DNA from: JBBIQS01 sp037442205
GTDB taxonomy: Bacteria; Myxococcota; Myxococcia; Myxococcales; UBA5297
DNA: 64,000 bases
Direction: 5' to 3'
Assembly (NCBI GenBank): GCA_037442205.1
Contig: JBBIQS010000029.1
Span: 20,939 to 84,938 of the forward strand
How positions within the stretch are numbered: the first letter of the stretch is position 1; every line of letters begins with the position of its first letter. A program made the position numbers and the translations under genes. The notes under the pieces were generated by a model, which was not told where the DNA came from, searched no databases, and worked only from the letters and a program-made list of their open reading frames with translations. This document shows, piece by piece, positions 17,554-26,409 of this stretch.

Positions 17554-20262
17554 GTGGCTGCCGCTCTCGCGCTGCTGAGCCTGACGCTGGCGCTGGGCCC
17601 CGTTCCCGAGCGCCTCGCTCCCGACTGCGACCTGCTGCTGGCGCCCGGAGCAGAGCCCTGGCCCGCCGACCTCCTCGAGGATCTGCGCATTGGGCTCGCG
17701 CGGCTCCCGGCCGCGCTGCGCCAGTTTCCCGGCGGCCCCCTCGAGCTGGTGCGGCGCGACGAGGCCCGTCCCTTCGGGATGGGCGACGGCAGCCGCGCGG
17801 CGCCGGACTGGGCCGACGGCCGGCGCTCGTTCTTCCTCTATCCGGTCGCCCCTTCGACGAACGACCGGCGAGCGCAGTGGCGCCTCGACCGGCTCAGCCG
17901 GGTGGAGCAGACGAGGCTGTGGCGCGCCCGGGCGCTGGTCCACGCCGTGCTGCAGCGGTGGGATGACGTCCTGGGGATGAGTCGGCGCCCGCTCTGGGGC
18001 CGCCTCAACGGCTGGCAGCCCGCGCTCGGCCTCTTTGCGGATCGCCCGCTCAACACGGCCGAGGGCGCCTTTAGCCGGGCCCGGGGCCGAGCCAGCGCCT
18101 CTCTCGACCTGGTCACCTTCGCCGAGGAGCTGTTCGTGCCGGCCGAGGCAGTGCGGGAAGACGCGCTGGCGCTGGACGAGACCGTCGGTTGCCAGGAGTT
18201 TTCCAAAGCTCGGGCGTTTCTGACGCTTCTGCACGAGGCTGGCCTCAGCCCGGAGCCGGTCGCCGCCCGCTGCCCGGCGTTCGAGGAGTGGGCCGAGCTC
18301 GACCAGCTGTCGCACCTGGAGGTCCTGCTGGTCACCGCTTCGGGCAGGCGTCCCGAGTCTCTGTTCGGGCACCTCCTGCTGCGGCCGGTCTACCGGCAGC
18401 AGGGCCGGGTGAGGGCCCCCAGCTTCGAGACGGCCGTCCAGATCGCCGCGATGACCGAGGACCCTCACCAGGCAGGGCTGGGCTACGCCGTGCGCGGGAT
18501 CTTCGGCGGGTACTCGACGGTGGTCAGCACCGTGGCCTGGGGCGACTTCGCGCGGGAGGCACTGGTCCTCGAGCAGCGCACCATCCGCCGCTTCCGCCTC
18601 AACCTGTCTGGCGAGGAGAACCGGCGAACCCTCGAGCGAGTCTGGGAACTCGAGCGCCGCGGCGCGTTCGACTACCACTTCTTCAGCGCCAACTGCGCCT
18701 CGGTGCTCGCCTTCCTCATCGCGGGCGCCTTGCCTGAGCAGAGCCGGATCGAGATCCCCGGCATGTTCCTGGTCGCCCCGGGGACGGTCCTCGACGGGCT
18801 GGCCGCGACACGTGTCAGCGGCTCGGAGAGCGGCCCGCTCCTTTCCTACGAGCCAGGCGACCTGCTCTCGGCTCGGGAAATCGCCGAGCGGGCCGAGCGC
18901 TCTCGCGTCGAGCTCGAGAACGATCTGCTCGCCGACCTCCCCTCGCCCGCCCGCCGCGCCGCCGCCGAGGCCTTTCGCGGCGCGCGGGATCCGCGGCCCG
19001 CCAAGAGGAGGGAGGCGTTCGAATCGATGGCCGGGCTCTCCCGCCTGACCTGCGAGACGAGCTGCCGGCGTCATCTCTACGAGTGGTGGGCTCAGACGGT
19101 GCGCGCGGAGCGCTATCTGCTCGACGGCGCCCTGCAGAGGCGGCGGCAGATCGAGGCCGATGCGGTCATCCGAAGCCAGGTCCTGCCGGGAGATCCCTCG
19201 CCGGAGCTCGCGGAGAGGCAGCGACTGCTCGAGCGCGAGAGCAGGCTGCACCAGCACTGGATGGTCCTCGATCGCGCCCAGAAGCGTGAGGAGCTGGCGG
19301 CCACGCTGCCGCGCCGGCCGCTGACTTCGCAGGAGCGCGAGGAGCTTGCCGCCACACAGGAATCCGAGCGCACCTTCGACCGGCTGGTCGAGCTTCACGG
19401 AGATCTGGTGGAGTCGCGGTTCGCCGAAGAGGACCCGACCGCGCTGCTTGAGCGCGAGGCGGAATCGCTGCGCGCCGACCAATTGCGCACCGCGACGAAG
19501 GCGCTGCCGGAGTCGGGAGCGTGGCGCGCGGCAGCGGGCGTCGGCGCTCGACTGGGCGCTGACAGCTCGGTAACGCCCACGGTCGCCGTCTACAGCGCCG
19601 GGCTGGCAGAGTTGCTGGGAGACCAGCGCCGACATGGCTTCCGCTCCGGCGCCGAGATGCGCGTTCTTGAGGGAGAGCTGCAGCTGCGCTCGAGCGGCCG
19701 CTGGCCTGCGGTGGCGCGCAGCGACTTCACGCTGTTCGGCTATCGCACCCTGCTGCGCGAGCTCCCGCGCTTCCGCACCAGCTGGTGGGACGCGTTGGGC
19801 TGGGGAGCGGCAACCACGATGAGCAGCCGCGAGTGGAGGCTCCTGCCGGACCGGGCAGGCATCACCGGTGAGCTGCTGGCGCCGCTGGCGGCGAGCGCGG
19901 ACTTCGACAGTCTGGCTGCAGTCGGGCTGGGAGCCGGCTGGTTCGGGGGTTGGGGCGGCGGACGGCTGGGTGCTGGCCTCGGACCGCGGGTCTCGCTGTC
20001 CGTTCGCCTGGGGCTCCCCGGGCACTCGGCCCAGGCCCTGCGGCTCGAAGGGTCCTATCAATGGAGCATGCTGCTGCTCGCCGGCGGCGAAGTATCCCCG
20101 GCGCACGAGCTGGAGGCGGCGATCGGGGCCGACTTCTTGCTGGGCAATCCGCAGCGCTTCGCGCTGCTCGTGAAGCCGCGGATACAGATCGAGAGCGGCT
20201 CGGACAGGAACGCAGGGTGGCGTGGGGCGGCCAGCGCGCTGGTGTGGTTCGAGCCGCTATGA
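17554..20262 (+). CDS. DUF4105 domain envelope protein
   Basis: A 902-residue protein that probably starts at the GTG at 17554, which gives a hydrophobic signal sequence (AAALALLSLTLALG). The ATG just before it leads to an early stop. The middle part carries the DUF4105 signature: the LFGHLLLR strand, the GIFGGYST region and FFSANCASVLAFL with a conserved Asn-Cys pair. DUF4105 resembles papain/NlpC-like Cys-His enzymes and is found in periplasmic and outer-membrane proteins of Gram-negative bacteria, but its reaction is not established here. The C-terminal third (from about residue 640) alternates hydrophobic strands and could be an outer-membrane barrel. It forms a two-gene unit with the preceding lipoprotein. 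Confidence 0.85.
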   Translation: MAAALALLSLTLALGPVPERLAPDCDLLLAPGAEPWPADLLEDLRIGLARLPAALRQFPGGPLELVRRDEARPFGMGDGSRAAPDWADGRRSFFLYPVAPSTNDRRAQWRLDRLSRVEQTRLWRARALVHAVLQRWDDVLGMSRRPLWGRLNGWQPALGLFADRPLNTAEGAFSRARGRASASLDLVTFAEELFVPAEAVREDALALDETVGCQEFSKARAFLTLLHEAGLSPEPVAARCPAFEEWAELDQLSHLEVLLVTASGRRPESLFGHLLLRPVYRQQGRVRAPSFETAVQIAAMTEDPHQAGLGYAVRGIFGGYSTVVSTVAWGDFAREALVLEQRTIRRFRLNLSGEENRRTLERVWELERRGAFDYHFFSANCASVLAFLIAGALPEQSRIEIPGMFLVAPGTVLDGLAATRVSGSESGPLLSYEPGDLLSAREIAERAERSRVELENDLLADLPSPARRAAAEAFRGARDPRPAKRREAFESMAGLSRLTCETSCRRHLYEWWAQTVRAERYLLDGALQRRRQIEADAVIRSQVLPGDPSPELAERQRLLERESRLHQHWMVLDRAQKREELAATLPRRPLTSQEREELAATQESERTFDRLVELHGDLVESRFAEEDPTALLEREAESLRADQLRTATKALPESGAWRAAAGVGARLGADSSVTPTVAVYSAGLAELLGDQRRHGFRSGAEMRVLEGELQLRSSGRWPAVARSDFTLFGYRTLLRELPRFRTSWWDALGWGAATTMSSREWRLLPDRAGITGELLAPLAASADFDSLAAVGLGAGWFGGWGGGRLGAGLGPRVSLSVRLGLPGHSAQALRLEGSYQWSMLLLAGGEVSPAHELEAAIGADFLLGNPQRFALLVKPRIQIESGSDRNAGWRGAASALVWFEPL

Positions 20263-20276
20263 GGGAGACGCGGGGC

Positions 20277-20298
20277 GTGTGGGCTCGTGAGCCCTCAC
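20277..20298. terminator. Hairpin between convergent genes
   Basis: A short inverted repeat, GTG-GGGCT / AGCCC-CAC with one mismatch, sits in the 37-bp gap between the ends of the DUF4105 gene and the convergent lipoprotein gene. It could end transcription from both sides. There is no clear T-run, so this is tentative. Confidence 0.3.
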
Positions 20299-20299
20299 T

Positions 20300-21103
20300 T
20301 CACTGAGGAGGCGGCATCGGGCATTCCGGCCCCAGACCATGCGCGATGTCGGGGAGCCCGAGCTGGAGCGCCAACCGCAACAGTTCGCAGCGCTTGGTGC
20401 GAGCCTCGACCGCCGCCTCGCCGCCCGGGACGAGGAAGATCCTGGTCCCGTGCCCATCGGCCAGGAAGCGGAGGGCGCGCTTCTGATCGTCGGGCGAGAG
20501 GGCGCCCTGTGCGTCGAAGCGCAGCCGCAGCGCCCGGGGATCCTCGGCGTAGGTGCCGACGATGAGCGACGAATTCGGCTCGCACGCAACCGGCCGAACC
20601 GCCTGCGGATCCGAGTGCGGCGCGGTCCACGGCGCCGAGTTGCTCTTGCCGACCAGCTTGGGCTTGTCGATGGTCAGCAGCCGCACCGCCGAGTAGGCCA
20701 CGTCGACCCCGAGCGGAATCGTGTAGTAGAGCCCGCCGCAACCGAAGTCGGACCCGGGCTTGGAGCACTGAGTGCCAATTCCGATTGCCACCCCGGCTCC
20801 GATGACTCCCTCGACCAAGATCGGCAGCCAGTGGGCCTGGTAGATGCCGCCTTGGTACTCGTACTCCTTCCGCGCATGCCAAACCCGATCGAGGCCGCGC
20901 GTCACTTCCTGGCAGGAGAGAACCAGCCGGCCATTCTCGAAGCGCAGGTCGCGTTCGAGGTCGGTCTGCGACTGGCCGGTAGGACGGCGCTGCTCGGTGG
21001 AAGTGGTGTAGCGCGGTCCACTGATCAGATAACCGCCGTCGATGAGGAGGCCGCAGCCGGTCTGCGACACCAGGGTCAGCGCCGTGAAGATGGCGAATCT
21101 CAT
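20300..21103 (-). CDS. Lipoprotein, function unknown
   Basis: A 267-residue lipoprotein starting at the ATG at 21103, with AGGAG nicely spaced upstream. The lipobox is near residue 17 (SQTGC). A hydrophobic segment near residues 95-115 (ILVEGVIGAGVAIGIG) and a second cysteine-containing loop (CSKPGSDFGCGGLYYT) follow. This is the layout of small myxobacterial-type envelope lipoproteins, but I know no family function. The start overlaps the stop of the WXXGXW-repeat lipoprotein by 4 bp (ATGA), so the two are translationally coupled and probably act in the same envelope process. Confidence 0.75.
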   Translation of the reverse strand: MRFAIFTALTLVSQTGCGLLIDGGYLISGPRYTTSTEQRRPTGQSQTDLERDLRFENGRLVLSCQEVTRGLDRVWHARKEYEYQGGIYQAHWLPILVEGVIGAGVAIGIGTQCSKPGSDFGCGGLYYTIPLGVDVAYSAVRLLTIDKPKLVGKSNSAPWTAPHSDPQAVRPVACEPNSSLIVGTYAEDPRALRLRFDAQGALSPDDQKRALRFLADGHGTRIFLVPGGEAAVEARTKRCELLRLALQLGLPDIAHGLGPECPMPPPQ

Positions 21104-22800
21104 GGTGTGCTCCTGACGCGCAGCTCCCAGTGCCCGCCGATGACGATGCCGGTTGGGCCGGGCGGCTCGGGAATCCAGACGTAGTTCTCGCCCGGCGGCA
21201 GCTCCCAGTGGCCGTCGATCCATTGGTGCTCGCGTTGCTCGGTGCTCCAGCGCCAGTAGCCCTGCAGCCAGACCGCTCCCGGCGCCGGAGAAGGCGGGAC
21301 GGTCTCGACGCGTGGCGCCGGCGGTCTCTCGCTCTGCTCGTAGAAACCCGGCGACCAGACGAACTTCTTGCAGATCTCGATCCATCCTCCGGGGATCCAA
21401 CGCGCGCCGGGGAACGGTGGCGGCGGCGGAGCCTCGGCCAGCGGCGGAGGACGTCCCCAGTGGCCGGGAACCCACTTGAAGGTCGTCGCAACCGTCACCC
21501 AGTAACCGTCGTTCCAAGGCGCTCCGGGCCCCGGCGGCTCTCCCCTCTCCTCCTTGCGCGGCGGAGGCGCGTTCCAGTGGCCTTCCTGCCAGACCCAGCG
21601 CCCGGCGGTGTACTCCCAGGTCCAGTAGCCCTGCTGCCACCGGCAGCCCTCGACCGGCGGCGCGCCCGGGGACTCGCTCTTCGGCCCAGGCATCGCCGGC
21701 GGATTCCAGTAGCCCTCGTGCCAGACCCACTTTCCCTTGCCCTCGATCCAAGTCCACGAGCCTGGAACCCACTGGGCGCCCTCGGCCTCCGCTGGCGCCG
21801 GATCCTCGTTCTTTGGCTCGGGCTTCGGCGGGCGGGGTTTGGCAGGCGGTGGAGCCTCGACCTTGGCGACGCGCGCCGGCACAGGAGCGGGCGGCGGCTC
21901 CGCCGGCTTGGGCTTGAAGGGCGGCACCAGCTCGACGACTTGATAGCTCACCTCGGCGTCGAGCAACTCCTGAGGAATCTCGGACCACAAGACGATGGTC
22001 CCGCTCTCGTCGTAGGCGTTGAGGTAGCGGACCCGGTACTCCTCGAGCCGGGAGCATTTCTCGCCGCGCGCCTCGAGGAAGGCCAGCTGCCCGGGCCAGC
22101 TCTCGGTCGCGACGCGATCCCAGTGTCCGGCCGGGCGCTGCGGCAGCGGGATGACGAGTTGGGCATCGACGGCGGCCTGAGGCGGCTGCGGCGGCGGAGG
22201 GAACTGAGTTGGAGGCGGCTGCCAGGCCTGGGCCGAGTCGCCACGCGCTGGGTACACCGGCGCCGGGTAGCCCGTGGCCACTGGCTTCGTTGCAGCCGCA
22301 GCGGGTTCGACGTCCGACACAGGCACCGGGAAACTCGCGGATGTTGGCGCCGGATATGCGACGGCGGGCTCCGCAGCCGGCGGCGCGACAGGCGCCTCCG
22401 CTGGAACAGGCGCCGGCGCCACGACCTGGGGATCGCTGGTTGTCACCGCCGCGGGCTGGACCACGTTCGAGGCTGCGACCGCCGCCACCTCGCCCTTGGC
22501 GCGGCGGGCCTGCAGGTCCTGCCACTGCTGCCAGCCCCAGCTGTCGTCGCCCAGCGGCTCGGTTTCGCCGTCCGGAAAGGCGACCGTCAGCCGAGGCGCG
22601 CAGCGGGCGCGAAGGACCAGCGAGATCTCGAAGTCATGGTCACCATGGTCGGCCCGGCGGGGAACAACAATCTCGATCGGCCCCTGGAACCGGCCATCGC
22701 CCAGGCGAACCGTGCCGGACTTGATCGGCACCTTCTGGACGCCGGCACAGCCGCTGCCGAGTGCGAGCGGAGCCAGGGCAAGGATCAGGCGCAGTCTCAT
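21100..22800 (-). CDS. Lipoprotein with WXXGXW (YXWQxGxW) repeats
   Basis: A 566-residue lipoprotein. The ATG at 22800 has AGAGGAA upstream and gives a signal peptide with lipobox GSGC near residue 18; an in-frame start further up would bury it. Residues about 20-110 are a beta-rich N-terminal domain, followed by a proline-rich linker. The C-terminal half contains at least five tryptophan-rich repeats of the form WxxGxW...W.WxxGYW/GHW (for example WVPGSW, WVWHEGYW, WQQGYW, WVWQEGHW), the WXXGXW repeat family. These repeats occur in bacterial secreted and cell-surface proteins and may bind carbohydrate or wall material, but this is not proven. It overlaps the next lipoprotein gene by 4 bp. Confidence 0.85.
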   Translation of the reverse strand: MRLRLILALAPLALGSGCAGVQKVPIKSGTVRLGDGRFQGPIEIVVPRRADHGDHDFEISLVLRARCAPRLTVAFPDGETEPLGDDSWGWQQWQDLQARRAKGEVAAVAASNVVQPAAVTTSDPQVVAPAPVPAEAPVAPPAAEPAVAYPAPTSASFPVPVSDVEPAAAATKPVATGYPAPVYPARGDSAQAWQPPPTQFPPPPQPPQAAVDAQLVIPLPQRPAGHWDRVATESWPGQLAFLEARGEKCSRLEEYRVRYLNAYDESGTIVLWSEIPQELLDAEVSYQVVELVPPFKPKPAEPPPAPVPARVAKVEAPPPAKPRPPKPEPKNEDPAPAEAEGAQWVPGSWTWIEGKGKWVWHEGYWNPPAMPGPKSESPGAPPVEGCRWQQGYWTWEYTAGRWVWQEGHWNAPPPRKEERGEPPGPGAPWNDGYWVTVATTFKWVPGHWGRPPPLAEAPPPPPFPGARWIPGGWIEICKKFVWSPGFYEQSERPPAPRVETVPPSPAPGAVWLQGYWRWSTEQREHQWIDGHWELPPGENYVWIPEPPGPTGIVIGGHWELRVRSTP

Positions 22801-22990
22801 GATTCCTCTGTCGTCCGACTCGGCCGGCCCGGGAAGGTTCCCGCTAAAGGACGCTGTCGTGAACAAATCTCTATCTTCAAGCTTAAAAAGACGCGGAGCG
22901 GCGCGAGAACTTCAACTCCCGGAATCGGCCTGGCAGCGGCGCGGGATTCGGACCCGGACGTTCGTGTCGTTGGATCGAATCAACTCCGAT

Positions 22991-24121
22991 TCAGGGCTGC
23001 AGCGCCTCCCGCACCTTCCGCTCGGCCACTGCGGCCTCGTAGATGGAGAGCAGGCCCTGCCCCCGTCGGTCCGGACCGAACCGAAGCGCCCGCTCGCGCG
23101 CCGAGCGCTTCATGCCGGTGCGCAGCGAGGGTTCGAGGAGCCTGACCATGCCCGCGGCCACCGCGCCTTCGGTCGGCTCGACCACCAGGCCGTCCTCGCC
23201 GTCCCTGACCAGCTCGGCCATTGCGCCCTCTCGAGCGGTCAGCGTCGGGACCCCGCACGCCATCGACTCCAGCACCGCGCGGCAGGTGCCGTCGTTGCCT
23301 TCCGCCAGCCAGAGGGCGACGTCGAAGGCGCGGTAGGCGGCCACCAGCTCGTCGCCGGTGCGATAGCCGGCGAAGATCACCCGCTGGGCGAGCCCGAGCT
23401 GCTCCACCAACTGGCGAATCGCCGGCTCGTGCTCGCCGCGGCCGACGATCGCCAGCCGGGCCTGCGGATTCTCGTGCGCGATGCTGGCGAAGCCCCGGAC
23501 GATGGTCTCGTGCCGCCGCTCGATCTTGATCCGCGAGACGATTCCGAAGAGCACCTGGTCCCCGGCCACTCCGAATTCCTGGCGCAGCCCGCGGTCGCTC
23601 GGCGAGAAGCGCCGGCCGTCGACCCGTCCCGGCAAGATGTGAATCCGCGAGTCGGGGACTCGGTGGTCATGCTCGAGCCGCCGCGCGTAGTCCTGGCAGG
23701 AGACCACCACCGCGTCGCAGGCGCGAAAGCCGACGCCGCGCAGCCATCCCGGCCTCAGCGAACGAGCGATCTCGGCGGTGCGCACCAGCGCCGGCCGATC
23801 GACCATTCCGCGCATCGCCAGCATGGCCAGCGTGTGATCGTGCGCGAAGCGGCAGTGGACCAGGTCCGCATCGCCGACGCGCTCGCGCAGCAGCTTGAGA
23901 TCTCGCAGCACCTCAGACGCAGTGGGCTTGGGACAGAGCGTCAGCTCCTTCATCAGCTCGAAGCCCGCGTCCCTGATCGCCTGGACGTAATTTCCCGACC
24001 GCCGGGTGTCGCAGCCGAAGAGGACCTGGTGACCGGCGGCGCGCAGCTGCCTGGCGTCTTCGAGGCACAGCTCGGCGGGTCCGGTGACGGATGAGCTGGA
24101 GAGCAGCGACAGGATCTTCAT
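22991..24121 (-). CDS. Glycosyltransferase family 4 (GT-B fold)
   Basis: A 376-residue retaining glycosyltransferase. The N-terminal Rossmann half starts with MKILSLLSSSS and a glycine-poor acceptor loop. The C-terminal half holds the donor site, with GIVSRIKIERRHE and the motif EGNDGTCRAVLESMACG, a variant of the EX7E nucleotide-sugar signature of GT4. It is the last gene of an LPS-type cluster running from 27.4 kb downward. Its start overlaps the stop of the upstream GT4 gene by 4 bp (ATGA). It probably adds a sugar to the LPS core or O-chain on the cytoplasmic side. Donor and linkage are unknown. Confidence 0.9.
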   Translation of the reverse strand: MKILSLLSSSSVTGPAELCLEDARQLRAAGHQVLFGCDTRRSGNYVQAIRDAGFELMKELTLCPKPTASEVLRDLKLLRERVGDADLVHCRFAHDHTLAMLAMRGMVDRPALVRTAEIARSLRPGWLRGVGFRACDAVVVSCQDYARRLEHDHRVPDSRIHILPGRVDGRRFSPSDRGLRQEFGVAGDQVLFGIVSRIKIERRHETIVRGFASIAHENPQARLAIVGRGEHEPAIRQLVEQLGLAQRVIFAGYRTGDELVAAYRAFDVALWLAEGNDGTCRAVLESMACGVPTLTAREGAMAELVRDGEDGLVVEPTEGAVAAGMVRLLEPSLRTGMKRSARERALRFGPDRRGQGLLSIYEAAVAERKVREALQP

Positions 24122-25158
24122 CGAGACAAAACCCGGCGGTAGACGTCGAGAGTAGCCCGAGCCATCGCCTCGGGCGAGTAGAGCTCGCGCACCCGCGCCT
24201 GCGCCTGCCGAGCCCGGCGCGCGGCTTCGCCTGGATCAGCGAGGGCGCGCTCGAGGGTTTGAGCCAGAGTCGCAGCGTCGCCCGGCGGCGAGAGGAATCC
24301 GGTCGCCTCCTCCGAAACCAGGTCCAGCAACCCGCCGGTCGCCGAGGCCACCACGGGTACGCCGGCGGCCATCGCCTCGGCCAATGCGACGCCAAAGCCC
24401 TCCTCCAGCGATGGCTGGACGTAGAGATCGAAGCCCACCAGCAGCTGGTGAAGGTCGTCGCGGTTCCCGAGGAAGGTCACGGGCAGTCCTCGCGCCTGTT
24501 CTTCGAGCCTCTCGCGCAGCGAGCCGTTCCCGATCAGGAAGAGCCGGCAGCTGCGGCGAGGCGCCATCAGCTTCACCGCCTCAATGAGATCGGAGAAGCC
24601 CTTCTCCCTCTCCAGCGCGCCCACCGCGCCCAGCGCCACCTCCCCATCGCCCACGCCAAGAGCTTTGCGCGCGACCGGGCGCACCAGGGAAATCAGCTCG
24701 GTCCGAATCGCCGGCGGAACGACGTGGATGCGCGACTCCTGCGCCCCCGCTTCGAGGAGCCTCGTCCTCGCGGCGGTGGACACGGCGAGGAACGCCGAGG
24801 TCCTTCGATACTTCAGAGAGCCGAACAGGCCCTTCCCCGCGGCGAACGCGACCGCCCGCGTCACTACCAGCGGCCGGGAAGCGAAGAGCGAAAGTCCCTG
24901 CGCCCGCGCGCTGAACGCGTGAATGAGCTCGGCCCGGCTGGCCTGCGCCGCCCGCCGGATTCCGAGCATTCCGCGCGGATCGAGCTCATTGGCCATCGGG
25001 ACGGGGAAAGCGCCGCGCTCGCCCTCGAGGATCGCGGCGCCAGGAGGCGCGCACAGCGCCACCTCGCATCCCATCGGGCGCAGCAGCTCGGCCAGCAGCT
25101 TCACCTGCCGCTCGCCGCCGCGCATGCCGCGCTCGCTGGTGACGAAGAGCAGTCGCAC
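24118..25158 (-). CDS. Glycosyltransferase family 4, LPS core/O-chain type
   Basis: A 346-residue GT4 enzyme starting at the GTG at 25158, with GAGGGA six bases upstream. It has the GGERQ loop near the N-terminus, the donor-site phrase VGALEREKGFSDLIEA in the C-terminal half and the clear EX7E motif EEGFGVALAEAMAAGVP. It lies 8 bp after the GT2 gene and overlaps the next GT4 gene, so all three transferases are in one operon with the heptose genes. The likely role is extension of the LPS core. The sugar is not predictable from sequence. Confidence 0.9.
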   Translation of the reverse strand: MRLLFVTSERGMRGGERQVKLLAELLRPMGCEVALCAPPGAAILEGERGAFPVPMANELDPRGMLGIRRAAQASRAELIHAFSARAQGLSLFASRPLVVTRAVAFAAGKGLFGSLKYRRTSAFLAVSTAARTRLLEAGAQESRIHVVPPAIRTELISLVRPVARKALGVGDGEVALGAVGALEREKGFSDLIEAVKLMAPRRSCRLFLIGNGSLRERLEEQARGLPVTFLGNRDDLHQLLVGFDLYVQPSLEEGFGVALAEAMAAGVPVVASATGGLLDLVSEEATGFLSPPGDAATLAQTLERALADPGEAARRARQAQARVRELYSPEAMARATLDVYRRVLSR

Positions 25159-25166
25159 GCCGTCCC

Positions 25167-25931
25167 TCAGCCCTTCCCGGCGAGCCGCTTCTGCTCTCGC
25201 TCCAGGTCGTCGAGCTTGGCGTACTTCATGAAGTCGTAGAGGCCCGAGAGCGAGGCGTGCAGGTAGCCGGCATAGCCGTCCAGGAACCCGAGTTGCAGCA
25301 CGTAGCGCTTCAAGAACCCCAACGGCCAGCGCAGCGCCGACAGCGTCGAGAACCGCCGCCCGGCCAGGTGACGCTCGCGCGCCAGGTGGCTGGTGTAGCG
25401 GTTGAACTTGTCGAAGTACTCCTCGAGCGAGGCATAGGGGTGGTGGATGATCGGCGCGTCGAGCGGCAGCACCCTTCCCTCGACCAGCGCCCCGCCGTGG
25501 ACCTGCCTGGTCTCGTAGCGGGCCCTGTCGCGCCGGAACAGCCGCAGGTGCCGCTCGCCGCCCAGCCCGCCGAAGCGCGCCCGCCGCCCCATCAGATGGG
25601 TCTGGAAGAGCACGTCGAAGCCGTCGGCCTTTCCCTCGGCGATGATCATCGGCAGCACGCGCTGGAGCTTGGGCGAGCAGCGCTCGTCGGCGTCCAGGTT
25701 CAGGATCCAGTCGCCGCCGGCCTGCTCCATGGCGAAGGCCTTCTGCGGCGCGTCGCCCGGCCACGGATTCTCGAAGACCTTGGCCCCCGCCGCGCGGGCG
25801 ACTTCCCGCGTCTTATCGGTGCTGAGCGAATCGACGACCACCACCTCATCGGCGAAGGAGACCGACTCCAGGCAACCGGGGAGATCGCGCTCCTCGTCCT
25901 TGGTGACGATGGTGACGCTCAGCCGGGGCAC
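25167..25931 (-). CDS. waaE: GT2 family transferase, WaaE/KdtX-like LPS core enzyme
   Basis: A 254-residue GT-A enzyme. It opens with LSVTIVTKDEERDLPGCLESV and has DEVVVVDSLSTDKT and a LDADERC stretch, which contains the DXD-like metal site. The middle part (LRLFRRDRARYE, VHGGALVEG) and the HHPYASLEEYFDKFNRYT segment match the WaaE/KdtX group, which adds glucose to heptose I of the LPS inner core. The gene is one base after rfaE2 and eight bases before a GT4 gene, as expected of a core operon. The exact acceptor is inferred from family and context. Confidence 0.9.
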   Translation of the reverse strand: MPRLSVTIVTKDEERDLPGCLESVSFADEVVVVDSLSTDKTREVARAAGAKVFENPWPGDAPQKAFAMEQAGGDWILNLDADERCSPKLQRVLPMIIAEGKADGFDVLFQTHLMGRRARFGGLGGERHLRLFRRDRARYETRQVHGGALVEGRVLPLDAPIIHHPYASLEEYFDKFNRYTSHLARERHLAGRRFSTLSALRWPLGFLKRYVLQLGFLDGYAGYLHASLSGLYDFMKYAKLDDLEREQKRLAGKG

Positions 25932-25932
25932 T

Positions 25933-26409
25933 TCACGCTCCCTTGAGCTTCTTCATCAGGTCGGTGGACGAGTGGTCCTTGGGATCGCCGGCCACTGCCA
26001 CCCGCCCGCCATAGGCCAGCACCTCGTCGCGCTCGGGGACGGTGGTCGGGGTGTAGTCGGTGCCCTTGACGTGCACGTCCGGCTTCAACGTCCGCAGGAT
26101 GCCGCGCACGTCGGGCGCGTCGAAGACAGTGACCAGCTCCACGCACCAGAGCGCCGCCACCATCTCGGCGCGCTCCCTCTCGGGAATCACGGGGCGCCCC
26201 GGGCCCTTGTAGGCCCGGGTCGAGGCGTCGGAGTTGACCGCCACCACCAGCACGTCCGCCAGCTTGCGGGCGTCCTGCAGATAGCGCACATGGCCGACGT
26301 GCAGCAGGTCGAAGACTCCATTGGCCAGGGCGATGGTCTTGCCCTGGGCGCGAAGCCCCCGCGCTTCCTCGACGATCGCCTCCAGCGACTTGATCTTCTC
26401 GGTGCTCAT
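25933..26409 (-). CDS. rfaE2: D-glycero-beta-D-manno-heptose 1-phosphate adenylyltransferase
   Basis: A 158-residue cytidylyltransferase-like nucleotidyltransferase. The ATP-binding motif H37-x-G-H40 sits in GVFDLLHVGHVRYL, and the second conserved region HVKGTDY and the DHSSTDLMKKL end are present. It makes ADP-heptose, the donor for the LPS inner core. In E. coli this activity is the C-terminal half of the fused HldE. Here it is a separate gene that overlaps rfaE1 by 4 bp (26406-26409), so the two halves are still made together. Confidence 0.95.
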   Translation of the reverse strand: MSTEKIKSLEAIVEEARGLRAQGKTIALANGVFDLLHVGHVRYLQDARKLADVLVVAVNSDASTRAYKGPGRPVIPERERAEMVAALWCVELVTVFDAPDVRGILRTLKPDVHVKGTDYTPTTVPERDEVLAYGGRVAVAGDPKDHSSTDLMKKLKGA

